Shown here in pieces: positions 1-6,190 of a DNA stretch of 8,075 nucleotides. A program made the position numbers and the translations under genes. This DNA is from an uncultured Clostridia bacterium. Lineage in GTDB: Bacteria > Bacillota > Clostridia > Saccharofermentanales > Saccharofermentanaceae. The notes beneath the pieces were generated by a model that saw nothing but the letters and a program-made list of their open reading frames with translations, made no database searches and had not been told where the DNA came from. Position 1 is the first letter of the stretch; the number at the start of each line of letters is the position of its first letter. The stretch lies in NCBI GenBank assembly GCA_946545505.1, contig CAMNNN010000058.1:1-8075 (forward strand). Reading direction: 5' to 3'.

Positions 1-149
1 AGATGGTGCTTATAAAGGCGGAAACCCATGAAGCCGATACCGATAAGGAGCACGATGATAATAATGGCATAATTCGCCCTTCTGCCGCGCGCCCTTACGA
101 TCCTCTCGGGAGTCTTTATCTGTTTACGTCCGCCTTCGTGTTTTCTCAT
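1..149 (-). CDS. Single-pass membrane protein, N-terminal part only
   Basis: This reading frame starts with ATG at 149-147 and runs off the left edge after 49 codons. The first 27 residues are strongly basic (many Arg and Lys), followed by a hydrophobic run with four consecutive Ile at about residues 28-43, then a short basic stretch. By the positive-inside rule the short N-terminus is cytoplasmic and the missing remainder is outside. The start codon overlaps the stop of the upstream Ig/transglutaminase gene as TAATG, so the two are probably translationally coupled and co-transcribed. The visible part belongs to no family I recognise, so no function is assigned. The overlap, the sensible start and the membrane segment make a real gene likely. 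Confidence 0.72.
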   Translation of the reverse strand, partial: MRKHEGGRKQIKTPERIVRARGRRANYAIIIIVLLIGIGFMGFRLYKHH

Positions 150-1444
150 TACTCGTCTATTTCTTCCATCGTTAAGTTAGTAAAATCGAGTCTGTCCTGA
201 ACCGACACCGTGGCTCTGGGCGGAACTGTTGCTCCGTTAAACTCGTGATGATGATCAAGTTCTTCATCGATCTGCATGAAAACAAATCCCGATACATCCA
301 TGAATGAGCATGCATCGCAGTGGTACCACTGCCCGTCGATCTTGATCAGGTTCCAGTAATGCGGAGAAGTCGTTATCGGGTATCTCTCGACTCTTACGTT
401 CTCTATACCTGCGACATCGAGCATTGCCCTGCATACTGCGTAATATGTGTAGCAGTCTCCGGTATGTGTATCGAAGCCGTCGACTGCCGCGATAGTCCAG
501 TCAGACTTATCGGAAGTACCCGTGTAGCCGATATTGCGGTGAGCCCAGTCGAATATACGGAAAGCAACTTCGACATCAGTGAAATTCTCTACCGGCTCGC
601 CTCCGAGCACCTGGTTATACAGAACGTCAGCGGCATAACCGTAAACTTCGCTTCTCTCGAGGAATGTCTCAGGCATAACTTCGAGGATGAGGTCAGCCGT
701 CTTCGACACTGAATTGCCGTGTGCATCAGTAGCAGTGTAAGTGATGGTATAAACTCCTGCGGTCTCGTTATCGACCTGTGACAGGTCAACCTCGACAACA
801 GGGTTCGGATCGAAGTCATCCGAGACCTCGACGCCCTCCAGGTAAGAGGCATTGCCTCCGATGTAAGCGTAAACACATTCGGGCACCGTTAGCGAAGGTG
901 CTGCCGTATCTGCAGTAACCTCGAAAGGAACATTAACGATAGTCTCGTTGCCATACGCATCGGTAATTCTCACGGGAACCTCATAGGAACCGCCTTCGAT
1001 TGGAGCCTCCATCGGATTCACATAAGCGATCGTCACTGCCGCAAGGTCATAAACATCCGTAAGCACACCCGAAGCCTCCGGAACATCATCCTGAAAGATA
1101 ACCTGAGGAACCGCAGCCGCAGAAGGTGCAGTCGTATCTACAATATCGAGCACGGCGTCTCTTGTGATGCCGCAGGTCTTAACCTTGATTCCGTAGGAAC
1201 CCGGAACCATCGTATTAATCTGTGAAACGTCGGTAACGAAGTAAGTTCCTGGGAGCTGCTCGTGGACAAACAGATCGAGAGTTATATCACTTCCCGTCTC
1301 TATAACGACACGGTCACTTAAGCAGTCACGGACCTTGCCGTAAAACATGGCTCCGTAAACAGCATCCACTGCCACAAAAAGCACAGCCACCACTACAAGC
1401 AGTGCGTTAACAGTAGAGAAACCGCGCTTCTTTCCGGCTGTCAT
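149..1444 (-). CDS. Membrane-anchored protein with Ig-like repeats and C-terminal transglutaminase-like domain
   Basis: The protein has 431 residues. A short basic N-terminus (KKR at 5-7) leads into one transmembrane segment at about 13-35, so the rest should lie outside the cell. Three Ig-like beta-sandwich units of the bacterial DUF5011/HYR kind follow at about 45-103, 105-178 and 180-257; they share D-T-(T/A)-AP linkers and A/T-D-A-x-GN turns. The C-terminal region (about 262-400) matches the transglutaminase-like fold: Cys331 in GDCYTYY, His362 in SPHYWN and Asp377 in HCDA form the expected Cys-His-Asp triad. In bacteria such domains are usually cysteine proteases or crosslinking enzymes acting on wall or surface proteins; the substrate is unknown. 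A GAGGAG ribosome site at 1457-1462 lies 12 bases before the ATG, a rather long gap. The gene overlaps the next one by one base. Confidence 0.85.
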   Translation of the reverse strand: MTAGKKRGFSTVNALLVVVAVLFVAVDAVYGAMFYGKVRDCLSDRVVIETGSDITLDLFVHEQLPGTYFVTDVSQINTMVPGSYGIKVKTCGITRDAVLDIVDTTAPSAAAVPQVIFQDDVPEASGVLTDVYDLAAVTIAYVNPMEAPIEGGSYEVPVRITDAYGNETIVNVPFEVTADTAAPSLTVPECVYAYIGGNASYLEGVEVSDDFDPNPVVEVDLSQVDNETAGVYTITYTATDAHGNSVSKTADLILEVMPETFLERSEVYGYAADVLYNQVLGGEPVENFTDVEVAFRIFDWAHRNIGYTGTSDKSDWTIAAVDGFDTHTGDCYTYYAVCRAMLDVAGIENVRVERYPITTSPHYWNLIKIDGQWYHCDACSFMDVSGFVFMQIDEELDHHHEFNGATVPPRATVSVQDRLDFTNLTMEEIDE

Positions 1445-1526
1445 ATTGCCTTTATACTCCTCAAAACCATATACTTCCGTTTTTCCACGTTAGATTGTAA
1501 CACTCAAAAAACGAAATGCCATATAT

Positions 1527-1532
1527 TATAAT
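1527..1532 (+). promoter_or_regulatory. -10 box of the PflX-like gene, implying a leaderless mRNA
   Basis: A perfect TATAAT ends six bases before the ATG at 1539. Transcription normally starts about seven bases after the -10 box, which would place the first base on or next to the A of ATG. No Shine-Dalgarno sequence precedes the start. No good -35 hexamer is visible at 17 bp; the best candidate, TTGTAA at 1495-1500, is too far away. The assignment rests on the -10 box and the missing ribosome site. Confidence 0.5.
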
Positions 1533-1538
1533 TTCCAT

Positions 1539-2459
1539 ATGCGCGACGAGGATATTGCTTCAAAATATGAAAACTGCCTAATATGTCCCAGGAAATGCGG
1601 AGTCAACCGGCTCGACGGCGGCCGAGGCGTCTGCGGTATGGGAAGCGAACCCGTAGTTAACATATACTCACTTCATTACGGCGAAGAGCCGGTAATATCG
1701 GGCACGAACGGAAGCGGAACCGTTTTCTTCGAAGGGTGCAGCCTTAAGTGCGTTTTCTGTCAGAATTACGATGTCTCACGCGGCACGACAGGACGGGGCA
1801 TAACTTACAGCGCTTCGGAACTCGCGAAGGTCTACCTTGAGCTTCAGGAGAAGCATGCACACAATATAAACCTCGTAACTGCCGGTCACTTCATCCCGAC
1901 CGTCGCCGAATCAGTAGCCATAGCTAAGCAACAAGGCCTTACCATCCCCGTCGCATTCAACTCGGGCGGATATGAATCCGTTGACTCGCTTAAGCTTCTG
2001 GAAGGTCTTGTGGACATTTATATGCCTGACATGAAGTTCTTCTCATCCTCCCTGTCGGGACAGCTGTGCGGGGCGAAGGATTATTTCGAAGTGTGCTGTG
2101 AAGCCTTAGACGAGATGTACCGTCAGACAGGACCCGCCGTCATCGGAAGCGACGGCCTCATGAAGCGCGGACTTCTTATAAGGCACCTGATGCTGCCGGG
2201 ACAGCTGTTCGACACGAAGAAGGTACTCGATTACCTGTGCGGACGCTTCGGTAATAATGCGTACATCAGTCTCATGAACCAGTACACGCCTTTCGAATAC
2301 AGGTACCCTGATATGAAGCTGCCGGATTTCCTGCAAAGAAAACTGCCGCAGGGCCATTACGCGGCTGCGGCAGAGTATCTGTCAATATTGGGTCAGGAGA
2401 ACGCTTTCCTTCAGGAGGATGCGTCCGGAGACGAACTTCTACCCGATTTTAAGACCTGA
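1539..2459 (+). CDS. pflX: PflX-like radical SAM protein (homologue of pyruvate formate-lyase activating enzymes)
   Basis: The 306-residue product matches the COG1313/PflX family in length and layout. An N-terminal cysteine cluster (C13, C16, C20, C32, with CPRKCGVNR and GVCG) precedes the radical SAM motif CxxxCxxC at C67, C71 and C74, which should hold the SAM-binding 4Fe-4S cluster. GSGTVFFEGC before it and CQNYDVS after it are typical of the family. Proteins of this kind are thought to make glycyl or other radicals on partner enzymes, but the PflX partner is not established and no glycyl-radical enzyme is present here. ATG 1539 is the only sensible start: upstream codons up to a TAG at 1491 offer no ATG, GTG or TTG, and the next Met (34) would lose the first cysteines. 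There is no ribosome site. The stop abuts that of the convergent thioredoxin gene. Confidence 0.86.
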   Translation: MRDEDIASKYENCLICPRKCGVNRLDGGRGVCGMGSEPVVNIYSLHYGEEPVISGTNGSGTVFFEGCSLKCVFCQNYDVSRGTTGRGITYSASELAKVYLELQEKHAHNINLVTAGHFIPTVAESVAIAKQQGLTIPVAFNSGGYESVDSLKLLEGLVDIYMPDMKFFSSSLSGQLCGAKDYFEVCCEALDEMYRQTGPAVIGSDGLMKRGLLIRHLMLPGQLFDTKKVLDYLCGRFGNNAYISLMNQYTPFEYRYPDMKLPDFLQRKLPQGHYAAAAEYLSILGQENAFLQEDASGDELLPDFKT

Positions 2460-2777
2460 TCACAAAGCTGAGTCAATGAACTGCTTCATGGCAGGAAGCG
2501 GCTTGAATCCGAGCGACTCGGAGACGATCTCACCGCCCTTGAACAGCTTTACGGAAGGAATGCTCGATACACCGAATGATGCAGCAAGATCCGTATTGTC
2601 ATCGACGTTGCACTTACAGAACTTAATGTTGTCATACTCTCCTGAAAGCTGATCGATAACAGGTCCGAGCATCTTGCAGGGGCCGCACCAGGGAGCCCAG
2701 AAATCCACGAGCACGAGGCCTGATGCCTCAATTACTTCGGAATTGAAATTATCTGAATTTACAGCAGTAACAGCCAT
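2460..2777 (-). CDS. trxA: Thioredoxin
   Basis: At 105 residues this has the standard length of a cytosolic thioredoxin. The redox site is WCGPC with Cys31 and Cys34, preceded by VDFWAP, and the conserved cis-proline is Pro74 in SIPSVKLF. GGE follows in the usual place. It reduces protein disulfides and is normally recharged by thioredoxin reductase, which is not in the window. Two further cysteines (54 and 56, in FCKCNVDD) are not part of the active site. A strong GGAGGTGAC ribosome site lies at 2781-2789. The gene sits 47 bp after the DUF218 lipoprotein gene with no terminator between, so it may be read from that operon as well as from its own promoter. It has no signal peptide and is therefore cytoplasmic, unlike its upstream neighbours. 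Confidence 0.95.
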   Translation of the reverse strand: MAVTAVNSDNFNSEVIEASGLVLVDFWAPWCGPCKMLGPVIDQLSGEYDNIKFCKCNVDDNTDLAASFGVSSIPSVKLFKGGEIVSESLGFKPLPAMKQFIDSAL

Positions 2778-2805
2778 AATGTCACCTCCAAATCATGTTT
2801 TGAAT

Positions 2806-2833
2806 ATTATATCAGTCCGATAGGTTAATTGAA
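2806..2833 (-). promoter_or_regulatory. Promoter of the thioredoxin gene
   Basis: Read on the minus strand, TTCAAT (2828-2833), a 16-bp spacer and a perfect TATAAT (2806-2811) precede the thioredoxin ribosome site. The -35 hexamer is weak and forms the last two codons (Phe-Asn) of the DUF218 gene. It gives trxA a possible expression route independent of the lipoprotein operon. Confidence 0.5.
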
Positions 2834-3832
2834 AACCGAAGGTATCGACTGCAAAGCAGATTCGGGTAACCCAAGTATCTCACCGATCTGATGAGCGGCA
2901 AATCTGTCACCCAGACGGTAGATCTCATACTCAGGCTCCGTGTCGTAGCAGTAGTTAGAGATGCTCACGATATCGTAGTCCACTCGGCTGCTGTAGAGCG
3001 CCGCCACTACGTTATAAACCGCCTGTCCCCACTTCATGTGGTAACCGGATGTGACGATAGTGATGGAGTGCACGTCATTTTCGCGCAGCATGGCGAAAGT
3101 ATTGATCGCGTTCTCGGCTGTTGTCATGGCACGTTCGTCGGTGAAGACACGTGCGGGATCGATGCCGCACTCCTCCACGAGATAATCACGCATAAGGCCG
3201 GCTTCAGTGTTGCCGGAAGTGTTGTTCACACCCGTCGCTCCGCCTGAACAGACGATCAGCGTCTCGGGATATGCATGTGCCAGTGAAGCAGCGGTATCAA
3301 GACGTCCGATAAGCTCGGGCTGCATCCCGCCGTCACTTAACTCATAGCCGAGTATGACGATCGCATGTGAAGCGGAATCCGGAATACCTTCCAAGGCGAC
3401 TTCAGGAGCATTGTCCTCGCCCTGATAATAGTTAAGCGTATACGACGGATCGATGAATACCGCCTGCCAGTTATCTGCGACGGAACACGCGATCTCATAG
3501 TCGGCCCCGCTTACTTCACGGATAGCCTCAAGATCCTGATTGATAGTCTCCTCATCTGATCCGGAAGGGTTCTCGTATGTGTAAACAAGGTCAGTCAGAA
3601 GCGTCGCGAAATTATCCGCATTGGCCGCATCTATCGCGGGCTCATCGAACACTTCGGGTTCACGGGGCTGAATGACGGGAGCGAGTGCTTCCGTAACCGC
3701 CGTCTCAGAAGTCTCAGCCGTTGTAGTCGGAACCGTCACTTCGGAAGTCTCCGTTACAGGTTTGGAACAGGCACTAACGGACAGGATCATCCCTGCCGTA
3801 AGAATGGAAGCCGTAAGTTTTCTGTGGTGCAT
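2825..3832 (-). CDS. DUF218 (SanA/YdcF/ElyC-like) lipoprotein
   Basis: The 335-residue protein begins with a lipoprotein signal: basic HHRK, a hydrophobic core and lipobox VSAC with the lipidated Cys22. A Thr/Glu/Ser/Val-rich linker (about 24-58) follows, then a helical region of unclear nature (about 68-150). The DUF218 domain covers about 155-285: HAIVILGYEL, GRLDTA, VCSGGATG, NTEAGLMRDYL, the Glu-containing FTDERAMTTAENA, and IVTSGYHMKWGQA are its usual landmarks. Family members such as SanA and ElyC affect envelope integrity and wall precursor metabolism, but the biochemical activity is unsettled. Most known members have a membrane helix; lipid anchoring on the outer face is the variation here. 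It starts one base after the SGNH gene stop (TGATATG), so translation is probably coupled. Only a weak AGG ribosome site is visible. Confidence 0.86.
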   Translation of the reverse strand: MHHRKLTASILTAGMILSVSACSKPVTETSEVTVPTTTAETSETAVTEALAPVIQPREPEVFDEPAIDAANADNFATLLTDLVYTYENPSGSDEETINQDLEAIREVSGADYEIACSVADNWQAVFIDPSYTLNYYQGEDNAPEVALEGIPDSASHAIVILGYELSDGGMQPELIGRLDTAASLAHAYPETLIVCSGGATGVNNTSGNTEAGLMRDYLVEECGIDPARVFTDERAMTTAENAINTFAMLRENDVHSITIVTSGYHMKWGQAVYNVVAALYSSRVDYDIVSISNYCYDTEPEYEIYRLGDRFAAHQIGEILGLPESALQSIPSVFN

Positions 3833-3833
3833 A

Positions 3834-4541
3834 TCAGTAACCTAAGCTTTGGTAAAGCATTACGTTGTTATAGATCAGATTCGCGATCAGCTCATAAGTC
3901 TGAGCGTCGTAATGAAGTCCGTCTACAGTACCGAAGCCTGCCTCTCTTAAGAATGAGCATGTATCGATCCACTTGCACGTGGACGGAAGACTGTCAGACA
4001 GCTGTACGTTAAAGTAATCGATGTCGCCGTTCATACTCGCGTACGAACCTGATGTGGGATTGACCGATACAACATAAATATTGTTGTCGAAGCAGAAATC
4101 CTCCGGAAGGCGCTGAAAGAACTCTATGTAATCATCGACATTCGCGAGATCGTTTACGCCTAAGTTGAAGACGATATTCTTGCCTTCTATCGCGAGAATC
4201 TCGTCGTAATGGCCCATGAGGAATGAATATCCGACGCCGACCTCAGCTATCGTGTCGAGATCAAGATGCTGTCCCATTCCGACAGTTCTCGAGTCACCTA
4301 TGAAAATGAAGTCACTGAAATCCAGATTCTCTGTAGCCATATAAAGTTGCGTAGTTTCCGTTGTATCCGCAGATTCCAAAGATACCGAGATCGTATCCGG
4401 TCCGTTACCCTGAACAGCTGAAGTCGTAGGGGGAGGAGCGAACGTCGCTTCCGGGTCAAGAAGAGAACAGCCCGTGAGCGCAATAAGTCCGCTGACGGAG
4501 ATTACACTTATGGCTTTGGTTAATCTTCTACCGGATATCAT
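3834..4541 (-). CDS. SGNH/GDSL-family hydrolase lipoprotein (first of two)
   Basis: The 235-residue product carries a lipoprotein signal with lipobox LTGC (Cys25), then a low-complexity Pro/Thr/Ser/Glu linker to about residue 70. The SGNH blocks are clear: FIGDSRTVGM with nucleophile Ser84, a Gly in VGVGYS (about 102-104), FNLGVND with Asn130, and DGLHYD with Asp207 and His210. GDSRTVGM plus DGLHY is common in clostridial surface hydrolases. The likely role is removal of O-acetyl or other acyl groups from an extracellular polymer; the substrate cannot be read from the sequence. A purine-rich AGGGGG at about eight bases before the ATG is the ribosome site. It is the first gene of an operon with the DUF218 lipoprotein and possibly trxA. 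It shares only the fold blocks with the second SGNH protein in this window, so it is not a recent duplicate. Confidence 0.87.
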   Translation of the reverse strand: MISGRRLTKAISVISVSGLIALTGCSLLDPEATFAPPPTTSAVQGNGPDTISVSLESADTTETTQLYMATENLDFSDFIFIGDSRTVGMGQHLDLDTIAEVGVGYSFLMGHYDEILAIEGKNIVFNLGVNDLANVDDYIEFFQRLPEDFCFDNNIYVVSVNPTSGSYASMNGDIDYFNVQLSDSLPSTCKWIDTCSFLREAGFGTVDGLHYDAQTYELIANLIYNNVMLYQSLGY

Positions 4542-4566
4542 ATCGACGCCCCCTGCTTACAAGTGG

Positions 4567-4572
4567 ATTATA
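4567..4572 (-). promoter_or_regulatory. -10 box of the SGNH-DUF218 operon
   Basis: TATAAT on the minus strand lies 25 bases before the ATG, just downstream of the tRNA-Gly terminator. No clear -35 hexamer occurs at 16-18 bp; that position falls in the T-rich tail of the terminator. Since the terminator would block read-through from the tRNA gene, the operon needs a start here. Confidence 0.5.
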
Positions 4573-4592
4573 GCACAATGTAAAATGGGGTA

Positions 4593-4623
4593 TAAAAAAC
4601 TCGCTCCGCATAAGCGAAGCGAG
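4593..4623 (-). terminator. Rho-independent terminator of tRNA-Gly(GCC)
   Basis: On the minus strand CTCGCTTCGC (4614-4623) pairs over ten base pairs with GCGGAGCGAG (4600-4609) around a four-base loop, and six T follow (4594-4599). One pair is a U-G wobble only in the minus-strand RNA, and would be a C-A mismatch on the plus strand, which fixes the orientation. The hairpin starts eight bases after the tRNA CCA end. Confidence 0.92.
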
Positions 4624-4631
4624 TCATCAGC

Positions 4632-4706
4632 TGGAGCGGGATACGAGACTTGAACTCGCGACTTTCACCTTGGCAAGGTGACACTCTACCACTGAGTTAA
4701 TCCCGC
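4632..4706 (-). tRNA. tRNA-Gly (anticodon GCC)
   Basis: The 75-base gene folds completely: acceptor GCGGGAT with ATCCCGC, D arm ACTC/GAGT with loop AGTGGTA, anticodon stem TCACC/GGTGA with loop TTGCCAA, a five-base variable loop, T arm GCGAG/CTCGT (one G-U pair) with loop TTCAAGT, discriminator T and an encoded CCA. The anticodon GCC lies at 4672-4674 and reads GGC and GGT codons. The conserved GG in the D loop is present, so it looks like an ordinary translational tRNA and not a special wall-building glycine tRNA. It has its own consensus promoter and terminator and stands between two lipoprotein operons. Confidence 0.97.
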
Positions 4707-4716
4707 GTGCCTGATT

Positions 4717-4745
4717 ATTATATGGGTGAGGTCATAGTTTGTCAA
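4717..4745 (-). promoter_or_regulatory. Perfect consensus promoter of tRNA-Gly(GCC)
   Basis: On the minus strand TTGACA (4740-4745), a 17-bp spacer and TATAAT (4717-4722) match the housekeeping sigma consensus at all twelve positions. The expected start is near 4710, giving a 5' leader of only about four bases for RNase P. The -35 box and part of the spacer lie inside the last codons of the HAD gene: TTGACA covers parts of its Val-Val-Asp codons. Confidence 0.93.
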
Positions 4746-5385
4746 CAACTAATTCTCGTAAATCCGAGATGACCTTCGAACCCTCCGGGGCCTGTCTTAA
4801 GATATCGGCTTTATTCATTCTAGTCCATTCAACCAGTGCGAACTTCGCTCCTGCATTCTTCGCGCATAGTGCATCCGGAAGCGCGTCACCTACATAGATG
4901 ACTCTGCTCATATCTTCTACACCGGCCTTATTGGCAGCGACGATCAGAGGCTCACCGTCAGGCTTGTGCTTTAAGGTATCCTCTTTACATATATAAACAT
5001 CAAAGAAATCGAAAAGCCCCTTAAACTTCAGCGTTACATCAGCCGCCCGGTGGCGTTTGCTCGTCACTACCCCCTGCTTTATGCCCGCGTTCTTAATCGC
5101 ATTAAGGTCGTCGATGACTCCGGGGAACATAGGGATCGCATCCTGATCGAGCAGCATGTGGTTGTATACAAGATAGGAGTCGAGAAGCTTCTGCTTCGTC
5201 TCCTCATCATGCATGGCGAAAGTATCCTGAAGCGGACGTCCGATATAGCTCATAAGGTCTTCGTCAGTTCTTTGGCATTCGCCGAGCACTTCGATATATG
5301 CATGCTTAAAGCAATCCATAATAAGAGGGACCGAGTCCCAGATAGTGCCGTCCAAGTCATAGAGAATAAGATCAATATCTGTCAT
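4732..5385 (-). CDS. HAD-superfamily phosphatase (phosphoglycolate phosphatase-like)
   Basis: With the start chosen here the protein has 217 residues, typical of the Gph/PpaX-like subgroup with a helical cap. Motif I is YDLDGT with nucleophile Asp10 and acid/base Asp12, motif II is VVTS (Thr108/Ser109), motif III is Lys141 in KHKPDGEP, and motif IV is YVGDALPD with Asp167 and Asp171. The helical cap lies between about residues 18 and 85. It should cleave a small cytosolic phosphoester; the exact substrate cannot be told. I prefer ATG 5385 to the ATG two codons earlier (5391), because AGGAAG at 5393-5398 is seven bases from the former and one base from the latter. The chosen start overlaps the stop of the SGNH gene as ATGA, a sign of translational coupling. 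The 3' end contains the -35 box of the tRNA-Gly promoter. Confidence 0.9.
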   Translation of the reverse strand: MTDIDLILYDLDGTIWDSVPLIMDCFKHAYIEVLGECQRTDEDLMSYIGRPLQDTFAMHDEETKQKLLDSYLVYNHMLLDQDAIPMFPGVIDDLNAIKNAGIKQGVVTSKRHRAADVTLKFKGLFDFFDVYICKEDTLKHKPDGEPLIVAANKAGVEDMSRVIYVGDALPDALCAKNAGAKFALVEWTRMNKADILRQAPEGSKVISDLRELVVDKL

Positions 5386-6110
5386 TTGCATGCTTCCTGT
5401 TGTATTACTGCGTAACTGTAAAGTCCGACACCCTCGGGGGCATCCGGATGATAATCATTCCACATATAGACTGAAGTATCAACCTCTTCGAGCACATCCA
5501 TTATCGTATCATTGGGATCGATACAGATTCTTTGCTCCCCGTCGCACCATTCAATCATCGCCTCGACGAACTCGTCACGGACTTCATACGCCTCATCGGG
5601 GAAATTAAGAAACGGCCACGGCGTAATAAAGTACATAGTAGCTTCCGGATTGATATCCGTCAGCATTCCTGCAAGAGTATCAAGGTTATCTATGAATTCT
5701 TCTACTGATGCGGCACCGAACGCCTGATCGATATAAAGAACATCATTGATCCCAATCGCTATAATATATATGTCGGCCTGAGGATATTCTTCAACGTCCT
5801 GTACAAGACTGACCGATGTCCAACCCGGTTCTGAGACATTGATAACCTCTCCGGTTATGAAAGCTTGAAGCGGCTGATACCACGAAATCCCCTCTGTCGC
5901 TGTTCCGGCTGTGATACTGTCACCGATAAAGCATACTGTGCCGCCGCTTTGCAAATCCTCAAAAAGCCGGTTGTTACAAGCTGCGGAGTATGTCTGCTCA
6001 GCTGACGATTCTGCCGTAGTTTCCGGAACAGTCTCGGTCTTCGGATAATCAGAACACGCAGTAAGCACGATAGATAAACATATCAGTATTGTTACGATGA
6101 GTTTATTCAT
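5382..6110 (-). CDS. SGNH/GDSL-family hydrolase lipoprotein (second of two)
   Basis: The 242-residue product begins with a short lipoprotein signal, lipobox LTAC with Cys19, and a Thr/Glu/Ser-rich linker to about residue 40. SGNH blocks follow: VCFIGDSITAG with nucleophile Ser65, Gly96 in EPGW as the likely block II residue, AIGINDVLY with Asn122, and NDYHPDAPEG with Asp219 and His221. GDSIT and the D-x-H-P ending place it closer to the TesA/rhamnogalacturonan acetylesterase-like SGNH type than the other SGNH lipoprotein here. The likely role is de-esterification of a surface or imported polymer; this is inference. The start is fixed by the signal peptide. No good ribosome site is present (AAGG lies 12 bases upstream), while TATAAT ends six bases before the ATG, suggesting a leaderless message. 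The downstream HAD gene overlaps its stop. Confidence 0.86.
   Translation of the reverse strand: MNKLIVTILICLSIVLTACSDYPKTETVPETTAESSAEQTYSAACNNRLFEDLQSGGTVCFIGDSITAGTATEGISWYQPLQAFITGEVINVSEPGWTSVSLVQDVEEYPQADIYIIAIGINDVLYIDQAFGAASVEEFIDNLDTLAGMLTDINPEATMYFITPWPFLNFPDEAYEVRDEFVEAMIEWCDGEQRICIDPNDTIMDVLEEVDTSVYMWNDYHPDAPEGVGLYSYAVIQQEACK
5393..5398 (-). promoter_or_regulatory. Ribosome binding site that decides the HAD gene start
   Basis: AGGAAG on the minus strand lies inside the 3' end of the second SGNH gene. It is seven bases from ATG 5385 and one base from ATG 5391, so only the former has workable spacing. Confidence 0.65.
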
Positions 6111-6116
6111 GATGCA

Positions 6117-6122
6117 ATTATA
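6117..6122 (-). promoter_or_regulatory. -10 box of the SGNH-HAD operon, implying a leaderless mRNA
   Basis: TATAAT on the minus strand is followed by six bases and then the ATG at 6110, the same geometry as at 1527-1541. No convincing -35 hexamer is seen 16-18 bp upstream. The first transcribed base should fall at or next to the start codon. Confidence 0.48.
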
Positions 6123-6190
6123 CCTTACTCAAGGTCTGTCCGGGCTTCTTTCCTACCGGCATAATTTACTCTTAATTCATTCTTTAAATA

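Noticed and set aside
320..712. Open frame of about 130 codons on the plus strand
   Set aside because: It lies wholly antisense to the transglutaminase gene, has no ribosome site and encodes no recognisable motif; codon pattern and domains support the minus strand.
2508..2522. Hairpin TCCGAG-cga-CTCGGA downstream of the PflX-like gene
   Set aside because: The stem is short and no T-run follows on either strand, and it lies inside the thioredoxin coding region, so it is not called a terminator.
2891..3247. Open frame of about 118 codons on the plus strand
   Set aside because: It is antisense to the DUF218 domain, whose motifs are clear, and has no promoter or ribosome site of its own.
4632..4706. 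tRNA-Gly as an integration site for a mobile element
   Set aside because: No integrase, no direct repeat of the tRNA 3' end at element-like spacing with foreign cargo; the similarity to the tRNA at 8031-8075 is explained by both being glycine tRNAs.
5386..5391. ATG two codons upstream as start of the HAD gene
   Set aside because: The AGGAAG site would be one base away, too close to work; the ATGA overlap at 5385 fits better.
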